A stretch of 64,000 nucleotides of DNA, taken from positions 30,671,063 to 30,735,062 of the forward strand of contig OZ017795.1 in NCBI GenBank assembly GCA_963969395.1, given 5' to 3'. Below, in pieces: positions 27,401 through 38,974 of this stretch. Source of the stretch: Pseudoscleropodium purum (taxonomy: Eukaryota > Streptophyta > Bryopsida > Hypnales > Brachytheciaceae). The notes under the pieces were generated by a model. It did not search any database. It was not told the DNA's origin and worked only from the letters and a program-made list of their open reading frames with translations. A program made the position numbers and the translations under genes. How positions within the stretch are numbered: position 1 is the stretch's first letter; every line of letters begins with the position of its first letter.

Positions 27401-30400
27401 CCAATTCCCTGGTTGTTTGTGTTTTCTGGTCCTGGTGTTCCGGTACAATTTGAAAATAAATAACACGGACACCACAAGATCTTCAAAGCATTTCACAATG
27501 AGATCTGAAACGGCCACTATGTTCAATAAAATAGTGGTGGGTCTGCATATCAAAACATGTTTGTATAATAATAAAAATTAACTCATATTGATAACCAAAC
27601 GGAATTAGAGCTTGAAACCTCATATTTGTTAAAACAGCGGATTTCAATGAAATGGACACAAATTCAGTTGTCTGTCTGTTTGAAAACTCAGATCCACAGT
27701 AGTCCTAGTTTCCAAAACTCTAGTCAATTGAAAGTCACTACTGTGGCCCTTTGAAATACACCATTGTAATAAATATGGCCATTAGGGTCTAATATGCAAA
27801 ACTTGGCATTAAAAGATTTTGTTGTAAAATATGAACAGTGAAATGAACCCCGTGTCCTAGTGCAAACCTCCTATGGAAACAACATTTAAATAAAAAATAA
27901 TTTGATGTTTCAAAAGAGAAGGTTTGCACTTGTGCTCCCACTACCACATCATAGGAACTTCAAAATGGAAAATCGCATCTTATATAAACTGAAGCTCAAC
28001 TCTTTAAATAACGAAATATGAAAATTGCAATACTTACAGTGGCTCCAGGCAAATGGAGTTGTGACAATACCAGCGCGGATTTACCACTTTTTCCAACAAA
28101 TCGGACATACCGACTGTTGTCAGTACAAGCTTCCCCTCTATTGCTGTTGAGCTCTACGTTGTCGATTGCCTCACTCCGAGCTCGAGGATGAACATTGCAA
28201 GCCACATCTTCACCATAAAACTCTGACTTGTGTTCAGTGCAGCTCTCCTTCCAAACTGATAAATCAGAGTCCCCTTCACCGACAATCCGATTCTCAGCAT
28301 TGAAATGTATAGAGCCTCTTGCTTCTTGCTGGAAGCCCCGTTGGAAGCTCTTGATCTCATGGTCCGTCTTAGAGCAATTGCGATCAAAGAGTTCATCTTC
28401 TTCAGTGGCCGCACTTTGATTATAGTTACCGGATTCATGAATCTTTAGCAAACAGTGCGGATCATCACGTATTCGCTGAGGAGATTTGTGGTTTGAAGCA
28501 GCACCACGCTTGTTTGATTTTTGAAACTGATCTTTGGATCCATAGTTGTCAGTTGATCTTGTATATGAAGCTCGGGACACACGATTATGATTCTCTACAG
28601 GGTATTGGAGAGCAGGGTACGAATGATGAATTGCCCATAAAGAAGGAACCGCACCACTAGCGGAGAGCATGCCTGTATTAGGAGGAACCTCACCCGCATA
28701 GGGACTTCTACCATCCAAACTTCGTAAGCGTGGGACAAGAGAGAGGAGAGTTGAGCGGTAGGCACTTGCTTTGCATACAGGGTTAGTGTACCCACCACAT
28801 TGGAAAACAATCTCGTTCAAGTGAGAGCAGCCTCCAAGTATCCACAACTCGCACAGGTACTCGATGAAGTTGTCACGTAAATCCAGATGTTGTAATGCAT
28901 ATCTGCATTCATGACCATAAATGTTGGAACTTTACATTTATGAGTATGTGAGCTCAGAGATGAGAGCTGACCAGCCTTGAATCTAATTGTAGGTATGTAT
29001 CTACAACCATTTGAAGATGTTTATAACATATGTACCTATAACATAGGTATAATATAACATGTAAGGCAGTTGTAATATAGGTACAATATAACATGAAAAG
29101 AGTTTATAACATATGTACCTATAAAATAAACACTTATAACCATAGAAGGTATTTATAATATAGATTCTTAGGCTCATGGACTCATAAATTTTATGGTCAC
29201 ATGCTAGCACTCCCCATGTTGAAATGACCCACTATGCTTTAGTGATTGCAAATAGCTAAAAAATATTCTCATTTATGACCAAAAATTGGATATAGGATAC
29301 TTTAAGGTGTGTATGTATGTATGTATATAATGTGAATTTTTTTATATACATATGTGTGTGAAGAATCAAAACACCTATGTATAGTTTTTAAGAATACAAG
29401 AAGGCCCCTCCAATTATAATTAAAATTCATTCATAGTGTTTTATTTTTAATTAAAAATTTTAAAAATTTATTAAAAAGCTCAAAAAATTATGTAGCTTGT
29501 TCCATGATACATGTATAAAAAAAACTCTTATAATTAGGTTTTTAATGCTATTAGTGTCTCAAAGAATATTCATTTCATGTATATGATTACATTTTTGGAT
29601 TCCTTATTAAAAGGGCTAAAAGAATTTTCTACATTAAAACAAATTGTATCCCTTGAGATTGGACAATAAGTGATTATATAATATAAGGAGTTAATCAAGA
29701 CTGTATAATATAGGAGTTGCGTATGCAAGGTTAATATATATTCTATACTACCATTCTCACCAAAAATTGTGAATTAGCTAGAAGACAATCCCTATCATGG
29801 AGAATCCTAGCTAAAAATGCATTGAGATTTTAATAGAGTCAAAGATGTCTACTACAAACTCAAATTCAACAAATTAATAAACTCAAATTCAACAAATTAA
29901 TAAACTCAAATTCAAGATGGCTTAAAAAGATGAGGAATTCTCTCTATATGTCTACTAGGAACAATTTTTCAACTAAAATTCAACAAAATTAATAAACTCA
30001 AATTCAAGATGGCTTAAAAAGATGGGAAATTTTCTCCACCTTGACCACTTGAAGATGTGGAGATTTCCTCAAGCTATTTTGGTTGTTGCTTAAGAAAGGG
30101 AGGCTTCTCCATATCCAAGTGCTCAAAATGGCTCAGCTCATAATTTGCTAGTTAAATTAGATTAGAACTAGAGACTTCAATATTAACCCATAAACAACAT
30201 TGAGGACATTTTTTTATCTAATGAATGACAAAGAATCCCTCCATGTAGGAGAGAAGTGCAACAATTCCTCCTTGAAATTTTGTGAGGAAAAGGAAACATC
30301 TTCTACAATAGTTTGACTTCCAATGATTGCTTCTACATTTTTTGAAGCAAACAATTCACACAGTACCAAAGCAGGTGATTTCCACAATGACCAGCTAGTC

Positions 30401-32593
30401 CTTTAAGGGTTTAGATTTAAGGGTTTAGGGTTAATTGAAACATTGTTTAAACACGAGAACAAGAAGGAACTTACGAGGGTCCTTGCAAGGCAGACAATCC
30501 GCCAAGGAGGTTGATTTCATTGTGAGAGAGAATGAGAGTCTTGAGAGCTACTAGCCCTTGCAAACCAGCAATCTCCCGAATGCAATTGTTGGACAAATTG
30601 AGTACCCTGAGGTTTGTCAGTTGGGACAAGCCCTCCATCCATGCGATCCTGTTGGACGACAAATTGAGAGTGACGAGATGGTGCAGCACTTCGAGCCCTT
30701 CAATTCGCTCAATTTGATTGCCGTGCAAGCTTAAAGTCTGTAAGTGAGTGAAATCAGACAGCCCTACAATCGCATTCGTGGAGTGTAGACCTGCATTGTA
30801 GGCGTAGATGTCCTTCACCTCCTCATCTGCAAGCCAGAAAATTAACAAGGCATCATGCACCAAGCAAACAATGGCAATAAGAACAATAAGCCAGGATAGA
30901 AGTAGTGGAGAGGATCCTCCCTGTAGAGTGTAGACTCAATGTTCTATAGCCTGGTGTAAAACTAAAGGTCATGAAGTCCTGATCAAAGTGTTTATTAAAA
31001 AAATATGTCAATGAAGTCAACTCCTACAGATCCTTATTTTGAATTTTTTTTATTACACCCTAAGAAAGCCTGCATACATCGTCACATTTGTCCCAACCTT
31101 ATCACAATCCTTACATTTTCGATTGAATTGCCTTCAAGGAAAGTATGATAAGGTTTTGTACGATAATGTTATTCTTTAATCTACAATTATCACAGCTATC
31201 AGAGTAAACTAATTGCTTATGCCTGCCTCTCATTCAAGGCAATCTAAAAATTACCAATTTAATTGAGTCACCTTCGTGATATAAGAGGATCTCCAAAGAG
31301 CACTCTGAAGCTACATGGACCTCCAAATTATTAGGCATGAAGGAAGAAACCGTACAATCTTTTAGTTCTAGTCTACACTACAACCACTTCACAAAAGGCC
31401 ATTGCACTAAATGTTTCCATTATAATCAAAAATTGCCTTCCAAGATAATAATAGAAAGGCACTTCCAAGACAGAATTGACAAAAAAGAATTGTATTGTAG
31501 AACGAGTAACTACGCTACATTATTAGCAATTGTAAAAATTTGTAGAGTGAGGAACTTTGATTGCGGAGTGCTGAAATTCTCAAAGTTGCAAAGAAAGACA
31601 CATGCGACCCTAAAAATCAGCAACATTATAAAGACTAGAACTAATACTAGAGATCAAATAATGTAAAATCAAGAAAGAGAATTTGTAACTATAACATTTA
31701 CATTTGAAAGAAAAGTTATAGAACGCGCGTTATGAATTGCAAAAGCTCTAAGACTCCCAAAGTCTCCAAGATAGTCTCGTGCAACCCTAAAAATGAAATA
31801 AATTACGAAGATCGGACAATGTAGAATTGTGAAAATAATTGTAACTAAACTTACAAAGCGAGCTACTTGAATTGTGAGAGCCCTAATATTCTTAAAGTCA
31901 CCAAGAAAAGCCACACGCAACCCTAAAAATCAGCGACATTACAGAAATTACAAAGACTGGAACTGATAGAAGCGATCGGACAATGAAGAATCGAGAAAGA
32001 AATCTGTAACTACAAAATTCGCAATTGAAAGAAAAGTTATAGAGCGAGCAACTTGAGTTGTGTGGGAGCCCTACTATTCTCAAAGTCACAGAGAAAGCCA
32101 CATGCAAACGTAAAATTACGAAGACAGGAGCTCATACGAGAGATAAACTTAGAGAGTGAGCTACCTGAATTGCAGGAGCCCTACTATTCTCAAAGTCACC
32201 AAGAAAGTCACATGCAACCCTAAAAATCAACAATATTACAAAGACTGGAAGTCTGGAAGTAAATGATCCAAGAGATTGAACAATGTAGAATTGAAAAAGA
32301 AAATTGTAACTACAGAATTTTGCAATTGAAAGAAAAAAGTTACATAGCGAGCAACTTGACTTGCGGGAGCTCGAGCATTTCTCATCTCAAAGTTGTAAAG
32401 GAAGCCATAAAATTACGAAGACGGGTGTTCATACGAGAGATCAAGTGTAGTTGATGAAAACGTAAAGAAAGGAGAGTAATGAGGGAGTACCAGAGGCGGA
32501 TCCGTGAGCGCCGGTGTCGTGAGAGTGACGACGCACATCCAGAATAGGCCATGCAGCAGGCAATGAGGTCGACGGTGGAAGCGCCATTGTCAT
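18440..32593 (-). CDS. LRR plus coiled-coil centriolar protein, LRRCC1/VFL1-like, 18 exons
   Basis: Likely basal-body/centriole protein: Chlamydomonas VFL1 and human LRRCC1 (about 1030 aa) share this design and sit in the distal centriole lumen. Exons on the minus strand, 5' to 3': 32593-32491, 30826-30475, 28902-28038, 27231-26995, 26324-26130, 25593-25471, 25011-24923, 24459-24302, 24075-23978, 23456-23403, 23249-23193, 22390-22262, 21711-21559, 20998-20847, 19993-19885, 19642-19571, 19011-18868, 18487-18440. The sum is 3138 nt, 1045 aa, with all phases compatible. Residues about 41-180 hold SDS22-type leucine-rich repeats (LQTLSLHGNQIERIEGLEVL, LVTLNLSSNRI, LRVLNLSNNCI, LKTLILSHNEI, LQHLDLRDNFIEYL), capped by an LRRcap-like segment (VPRLRSLDG). 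Residues about 240-440 are polar and probably disordered. From 441 to the end the sequence is heptad-rich coiled coil ending VEQLGKVLEELREVA. The junction of exons 8 and 9 has an alternative (24312/24072). Orthology is inferred from architecture and length. Confidence 0.85.
21078..21454. mobile_element. MITE, family A (AGGTAGAAGTACCTATTT ends), intron 13
   Basis: The left end AGGGTAGAAGTACCTATTT and the reverse complement of the right end AAGGTAGAAGTACCTATTT form near-perfect terminal inverted repeats, 377 bp apart. A second copy lies at 44165-44542 and can be followed along its whole length (gcaatggtcattgaaaaa, ccctcttggc, gcttaag). Flanks AGATGCAG and AGATGTAA match at 6 of 8 bases, suggesting an old 8-bp target duplication of hAT type. 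Confidence 0.8.
22472..22603. mobile_element. CACTA-type MITE, intron 11
   Basis: The element starts CACTACAAGAAAATAGGA and ends with the reverse complement of CACTAGTAGAAAAGAGGA. It is 132 bp long and flanked on both sides by ATA (22469-22471 and 22604-22606). CACTA termini with a 3-bp duplication are the hallmark of the CACTA/CMC superfamily. Confidence 0.8.
22882..23085. mobile_element. MITE, family B copy 1 (TGYCACATTTAACTACTT ends), intron 11
   Basis: The left end TGTCACATTTAACTACTTTT and the reverse complement of the right end TGCCACATTTAACTACTTCT are inverted repeats. The body (gttttgcattatctcttgatga) is shared with the copy at 25072-25289. Confidence 0.78.
23741..23912. mobile_element. 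Fold-back MITE-like palindrome, intron 9
   Basis: The whole 172 bp is an imperfect palindrome centred near 23827. The left end is CTTGTGTCTAAGTTGACGGA and the reverse complement of the right end is CTTGTGTTTAAGTTGATGGA. The inner arms share gatgt-taatgtaaca. No coding content. Confidence 0.7.
24472..24702. mobile_element. MITE, family C copy 1 (TTAACCCTT ends), intron 7
   Basis: The element begins TTAACCCTTGAACGTCAAGG and ends CATTTAAGGGTTAA. A second copy at 60829-61045 shares the body (ggatagaagtgcaactattc, aatagtttg-cttgcaatga, aatagaaaaggatga). On the minus strand its end lies only 12 bp from the 3' splice site of exon 8 (24460), so it supplies part of the branch-point/acceptor region. 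Confidence 0.8.
25072..25289. mobile_element. MITE, family B copy 2, intron 6
   Basis: Starts TGCCACATTTAAACTACTTT and ends agtctagaaatagttaaatg followed by TGGCA. It shares ends and inner sequence (tgttttgcattatctctta) with the copy at 22882-23085. Confidence 0.78.
29020..29160. repeat. Short degenerate AT-rich tandem repeat, intron 2
   Basis: The motif tataacatatgtacctataa and variants (gtaatataggtacaatataa) recur several times in tandem with about 45-75 bp spacing. This is a low-complexity intron sequence. Confidence 0.55.
29868..30023. repeat. Small tandem/segmental duplication, intron 2
   Basis: The phrase aactcaaattcaacaaatta is repeated directly, and aaactcaaattcaagatggc plus ttaaaaagatg occurs twice about 110 bp apart. 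Recent local duplication; no coding content. Confidence 0.6.
30225..30432. mobile_element. Degenerate MITE, family C copy 3, intron 2
   Basis: It shares agaagtgcaacaattc, cttctacaatagtttgactt and a terminal agggtttagggttaa with the family C copies at 24472 and 60829. The left end has decayed. It lies about 40 bp from the donor of exon 2. Confidence 0.55.
31540..32440. repeat. Degenerate tandem array in intron 1
   Basis: A unit of about 110-195 bp recurs about five to six times. The anchor accctaaaaatcagc or its variants occur near 31609, 31784, 31920, 32105, 32216 and 32410. Each is preceded by tctcaaagtcaccaagaaag-like and gagcgagctacttgaattg-like sequence. The array fills the half of intron 1 next to exon 1. 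Confidence 0.75.
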
Positions 32594-32760
32594 GGATGCC
32601 TCAATTAGGTCGTCGAATGATCAAAGCTTGTGGCGAAATGGGAGACATAAGCCTCGGGGGAGAAGAAGACGAGGCAAGAAAGACAAAGGAAGAAGGAAAT
32701 GAAAGTGAGTCCATTGTGGGCAAAATTCTATTAATGGTGGTCTTATATTTCAGAACTTGA
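32594..32760 (-). promoter_or_regulatory. Probable 5' leader/promoter of the LRR/coiled-coil gene
   Basis: It lies directly upstream of the minus-strand ATG at 32593 and is richer in GC than its surroundings, pyrimidine-rich on the coding strand. No core promoter element was identified. Confidence 0.35.
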
Positions 32761-34012
32761 ATGGACACCACCATTACAATTTTGCTCCAAAAATTTTTGC
32801 TCCTATTTTGCTCTAAATGGGCTTACTTACCTACACAAGATTGAAACATCCCTTAAACACAAAGTCATGCATCATTATATATGTCAAATCAAACTATCTA
32901 AAATATTCTTTGAACATTTTTGTCCAAATATTGCCAAAAGTTCAAAAGCTATTGCTAAAGTGAATATTTAAAAGATAATGATGGTAAATTAAAGTTATAG
33001 AACAAGAAAGGGTCATATTTGTTGTAATAGAGTTTGCTCCAAGAAATCCAATTTAGGAAATGAAGATCTAAAGGCTCTTCCTCATATAAATACATCCCAA
33101 ATATAATACAAATCTATGTAATGTCAAAGAAGATGTATGAAATGTCTACAATTGATGGAAATTGCTACTTCTATTACATATCTATTAATCTTGCAAAAGA
33201 ACAATAACAAGAAGAACAATAAGGAATATGTAACAATAAGAAGTAATACAAGTCTCTAATAGCGTGTTTCAAATCAAAGGGATTAAGTTAGCCATTCCTG
33301 AGGTAAATGCTTGAAGTTCAAAAGTGGCTCAAGTTTCCTCAAGAATATTACCCAAAAAAGATAAATTGTTATAGGAAGACAAGAGAAAGGTGACAAAGAG
33401 TAGCCACCACAAGTTGAAGTGAAAGCTTTTAGATAAAAGAAGACAAGACAAATAAGTTGTAGTTACAATTAGGTACTAAACCTTGAGTAGTAGAAGATCA
33501 TGTGTCATATGGCTTGATGTTACTCGAATAGTTCAAGGTTGGCCTACCATTTAAAAAAATAATAATTCATGTTAATTGTTAGCCAAAGAAGTATTATAAA
33601 AAAGAATATATTTCATAAAAAAAACATGAACTCAATATGAAAATCGTGACATTAAGACACTAACCCCTAAAAAACCAAACTATGATTTTTGGCAATATAT
33701 TGATTTTGGGATACTCACTACAAGTGGAATTTTTTTTTATAAATTTTCACACATGTGGTCAAGAAGTAACTTCAAGGCTCAACAATTATTGTAACTTTTG
33801 ACTACATGATTAAAAAGTTATTCTATGATATGTGTTCTTTCTTTAATCCAAATAGCTCAAAAAAATAAATTTTCAAGAAAAAAATTTGAAATTGGCTTTC
33901 TAGATTTATATAAACATGGAATGCTTTGAATCATTCCATTTTGATTAATGAAATGAAAATTATCAGGAATTTTTGTTTGTGGGTAGTTATGGAATCTCTA
34001 CTACCTACAAAG
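32761..34012. other. AT-rich intergenic stretch with arm-like repeat fragments
   Basis: No gene seen. From about 33650 onward the sequence carries fragments related to the palindrome that follows (ggaatgctttgaatcattcc, tttttgtttgtgggtagtta), so it is likely repeat-derived. Confidence 0.5.
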
Positions 34013-35911
34013 GACCCCTAAAGGACCAAGGTATGTTTTGGGCCCTCTTTTGGGCAGGTGCATATGAGTGGAGATTTTCAAATTTTGATCCAAATTTTAA
34101 TAGAAGGTGTAGGTGAGGAATATCTTTCATGTACACTAAATTTCAAGACATTTGGAAATATGAATCAAAAGTTATGATCTAATATGTAGTTTATTTCTGA
34201 ACTCAGGTAGTCTGGGTAGATATGAAAAAATCACTTTTTTCAAAAATAAAAACTTGAAATTAATTTTCTAGATTTTCATATACATAAAAAGTTTTGAATC
34301 ATTCGATTTTGATCAATGAGTCAAAAGTTATGAGGATTTTTTGTTTGTGGGCAATTATGGATTTACTATTCCAAAATAAACTTTAAAGTTCTTTATTGAA
34401 CTCAATTTTCAATATTTTTGGAAAAATTTTAAATTTAAATTTAAATTTAAATTTTAAAAATTTTAAAAATTTTAAATTTTAAAATATATATATAGGGTGA
34501 AGATTGTTTATTACAACATTACAAGCATTGGGATTTCCATTTTTCAATTCCATAACTAAATTATTAACAATTTAGTATTATGATTCATTCTCTACTTCTT
34601 TCTACTTACCCTATATGTTATACAATTCCAAATGATTTGAAATTTTTCAAGTATGTAGCCAACTTGCCTTGAAGAATAAATCCAAAGAGTTGCAACCATT
34701 TTGGACATTTTTTCATAGAAAAGTGAGCTTGTAAAGTATAGCTGCCTTGCTTTTCGGAGGGTTAATAAATTGATTTTTGTGAATTAAAATGCTAATATCT
34801 ACGAATCCACATCATGAAGTTCTCTAAAATTTTTTCCATGTCTTCTCAAACCATTCTACTATAAGATCCGATGGTTGCATATGTCAAAAAAGGTTTTAAA
34901 CAAAATAATTGGTACTTGTCCTAGAAATGGCAATTTTAGGGCATTTTTGGTTAAATCATAGTCAAAAAACTTAAGGGGTTAATTCCTAAAGTTCCTTGAT
35001 TATGTTTTCACCAAAAACACTCCAAAGTTGCTATTTTTAGGACAAGGATTAAAAAAAAATTCAAAATATATTGGGACAAATCCAACCATGGAATCTTGTA
35101 GTATGGTAATTTTCAAAGATGTGGAAAAAAATTTCAAAAATTTCCATCATGTAGACTGCAAGATATTAGCATTTGAATTGACAAAATAACCTTTTCTTGA
35201 CCTTGCAAAAATCCAGGTGGGTGTACTTTACAAGGTCACATTTGTATGAAAAAATGTCTAAAATGGTGGTATTTATTTGAATTCTTTTTTTCTAGACAAG
35301 TTGGCCTCATGTTTGAAAATTTTCAAATCATTTGGTATTGTCCAATATATAAGAAAAAAATAATAAGTAGGCAAAAGTGGAGAATGATTCAAAATACTGA
35401 ATTGTTAAGAATTGAGTTATAGAATTGAAAAATTCTAATACCAATGGTTGCAATGTTGTAATAAACAATATACATCCTAAGATTTTATTTTTTTTCAAAT
35501 ATATTGAAAATTGAGTAAGATAAAGGACTTCAAAGTTTATTTTAGAGTAGAGAATCCATAATTGCCTATAAACAAAAAAATCCTCATAACTTTTGACTCA
35601 TTGATCAAAATGGAATGATTCAAAGCTTTCCACGAATTTCTAACTCTAGAAAACCAATTTCAAATTTTTATTTCCGAAAAAAGTGATTTTTTCTAATCTA
35701 CTGGACTGCCCTTAACAAAAAAAAGTAACATTTCAAGCCATAACTTTTTATTGTTGTATTCAAATGTCATGAAATTTTGCTCACACAATGAACAAACATG
35801 CTATCCACCTTCTATCAAAATTTGGGCCAATTATATGCTAATCAAAAATTACAACAGTATGCCCAAAATTACTATGTTGCCTAAATTGACAAGCTAGTCC
35901 TTTACGAGTTA
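34013..35911. mobile_element. 1.9 kb fold-back palindromic element
   Basis: The left arm reads inward from acccctaaaggaccaaggta. The reverse complement of the right arm begins aactcgtaaaggactagctt. They can be aligned along nearly the whole length: atagaaggtg, then gaaaaaatcacttttttc against agaaaaaatcacttttttcg, then gatcaatgagtcaaaagtta in both, then acttgtcctagaaatggcaa against ccttgtcctaaaaatagcaa. The centre is near 34980. No transposase frame. The centre shows almost no spacer, so this is a fold-back element or an inverted duplication. Confidence 0.75.
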
Positions 35912-36079
35912 AAATAAACTTTGAAATCCTTTGTTTAATTGAATTTTTAATATTTTTTGAAAAAAATAAAATCATATAATGTGGATTGTCTATTACAACA
36001 TTGCAACTATTGGGATTGGTCTTTTTCAATTCTATAACTAAATTCTTAACAAATTAGTATTTCAAATCATTTTCTACTT

Positions 36080-36450
36080 CTTTTTACTTACTATTTTTTT
36101 CAACTATGAATATGGGAAAAAAAATTTCAAACTTTTTATATGTCTTCCTAACATATTATAGAAGGTTGCAAGTTGTATTATCTACACATTTTTGGATAAA
36201 ATGTTTGAAAGATGAAATTTAACCATTTCTGATAAGTTAAAAATACTTATTTTTGATACCTAAGCATCATAATTTGCCATGGTAAGATTTTTTATTTTAA
36301 AATTTTAGAAGGGTATACTCTAACAAGTTAACTAAAAGATCCTATGGTTGAAGTTGTTGAATAATAATTATAGATGAAGATTTCAGCCTTGCTATAAAGA
36401 CTAAGATTTTGAAGCAATTTAGAGCCTCTAAACATAAAAGAACATTAGAG
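36080..36450. repeat. Dispersed repeat related to 44820-45760
   Basis: Sequences such as tttgaaagatgaaat, ttgcaagttgt, ctctaacaagttaactaaa and atagatgaagattt-gccttgct followed by gcctctaaacat recur in the same family at 44830-44945 and 45430-45740. Non-coding. Confidence 0.6.
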
Positions 36451-38974
36451 ATTAATTGGTGTAGCTTTTTTTGTTGCATATTATTAATAAATATGCAATT
36501 CTAATGCATTTTTCATATAAATATTACAAAATCCCTCTATCCATATAATTCATGAATAAAGATAAGAAATCATAGAAATTATAAAAACCATAAAAATTAT
36601 AAAAACCATAAAATATGATTGATTGGTGCAATGGTTTTTAAAGGTATTCTATACAATAATTTTACTATTTTCATGCATTTTTCATCTAAATACAACACAA
36701 GCCTCTCTTTCTCAATATAATTCATGAAAATAGACATAAAACCAAGAAAGAATAAGATTTTGCATGGCTTCGTCTCAAATGGTGATGTATAACATTATTA
36801 ATCAATGATGGAGGGTCCCGTTTGCTTCCTCATAAAGCGGAAGTTTCAAGTGTTGCAACTTTCTAACCAACCAATGACTAGTGCAATTTTCTATGACTCA
36901 TTAGAAATTTTCAATCATCTAATGACACTAGCATTGCAACTTCCGAACTAGCCAATGACTCTTCAAATTAAACAATAAATTCACTCCAAGGGATCAAGGG
37001 AGAAAAATTCCCAGTCTCCAAGGGAGAATGGTTGAGGTTGCTTAACAATATTATATAGACTAACAATTGCGTCCATTGGCATTCAAACATGGCCTTTCTC
37101 AATAGTATGATTTTGATAATACAACCAACATTTCAAGCTCAATTGGAGGCTAGATAATTTGTCACTTGAGTGAGATTATTGCATGTGAGTTCTTAAAATC
37201 TTTTTTCCAACTAATTGATCTTTAAAAGGATATTTCACATTCACACTTGATCAAACTTCATTATTTTTCTATATTAAAATATAAATTTCAAAAATTTGAT
37301 ATTTTTCATATATAATAATATATATGCAAAATTTAAAATCATTTTTATATAATTAAAAATACAAAAATGAATTTTAAATTATTATGCAAATAATATATTT
37401 CTAAAAATTATAGTCATTACAAAAATGCTTAAAATAGTATGAAATTTTATCAAAAATGGCAGTAGTAGTGAGAAACATCATGGTGTAACTAGTGTATTTT
37501 GAACTTTCATTTGCTATCTACAAAGATTTTAAAAAAACTAATAATTTTGAAGAAAATTAAAATGGAATTAAAAATAGATTAATAAGCTTTAAAACATTTA
37601 AAATCAAGATCTATGTGAAAATTTAAGTTTGACTTTCAAAATGTCCTATTCTCATATAAAGGCACTAAACTTGAAATCATTTGTTTCTTGTAGCCTATAT
37701 TTTGTGTATTTACATTTATATTTTAAACAAAATTTTGTAGAGGTACATCTTAGAAGTTCAAAAGCTAATAGACTTGTTTTGAACATAGAATTATTTTGAG
37801 TTCATGATGTAGGCATTTATATGAACATACAAATATTCCTCCATCAACCTTTACATAGTGTGTACTAGTTTTCCAATGGCTAAAAGCAATGACTTTCAAA
37901 TCTATGAGAAATATAATCAATCATTTATTAAGCTTCAACAAAATGTACAAACAAGAAGAATTTGTACAATACAAATATATTTAGAGTTAATTACAATAAT
38001 CTTCTATTACCGTACCTATACGTCAAATTCAATTGAAAGGTGCCAAAATAGAATTTCCACATCAAATTTTGACAAGTCCACATCACCTTGCACCAATCAC
38101 TAGATGCCATGTGGCACTTAATACCAAAACGAACTTCATTTATGTTGAATCTGACCTTCATGTAGGGTAGCTTTGAGAGTAGAACTTCTATTTTTATCTT
38201 GGGCAACAAGCGGGGGGAAGATTTGGAACAATCATATGTAACTTGGTGGAAATAACGATGAATGTTTCCATGTGAGATTCAAGAGCACTTCGCATCATCT
38301 TTCATGATCTCCACGAACCACTAGTTCATCAGCCATCTAATACGACCATGCGCCCATTTTTTAACACGTCTGCAAGTCAAAATGTACTGAACAACAAAGT
38401 TTCTTAAGAGTCTCACACCTGGTATGCATAACTTACGAGAGTGTAACAAATAGCGCAGGAAACCGAAATTCAATTTCACTGACGAAATTTATTATAATTG
38501 GATATTCTCAAACCAAATCAACGGTGAATCAATTTAACAAGAACGGAAGCTGACACACAAAGCCAAAAGATGACAGCGCAATCTACCTGCAATCACTTCG
38601 CTTTCGATCTCCCTAGTTTTGAGAAGCTGAAAAATAGCGTTGCAGCACAAGACAAGTTCTTGGACATGAGCAAACTAGCAAACTAGCAAGCTTGCCTGAT
38701 CTAAGAGCTGAATCGACTAGCATCTTATTCTAGAAAATTTCTTTTATTACATTCACATTCAGCATAACAAGAACACAACCTTAAGACAGGCATGATCTCA
38801 TGCAGAAAAAAACTTAGTACTTGACCTACCAACAATCTCAATCTCTCCTCCACGATCTCGTAAAACGCCACCAAAAGAAAAGTCCCCTCTGATGTGCTCT
38901 CCGATTGCTATCGCCAGAGTCACCAGAGTGCTACTTTGCAAACAAAGGTAGGCCAAGAAAGAGAGTTGATGAGA
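36451..38974. other. AT-rich spacer and probable 3' UTR of the DUF7086 gene
   Basis: No convincing coding sequence. The part from about 38200 to 38974 has mixed composition and probably includes the 3' UTR of the minus-strand gene ending at 38975. Confidence 0.45.
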
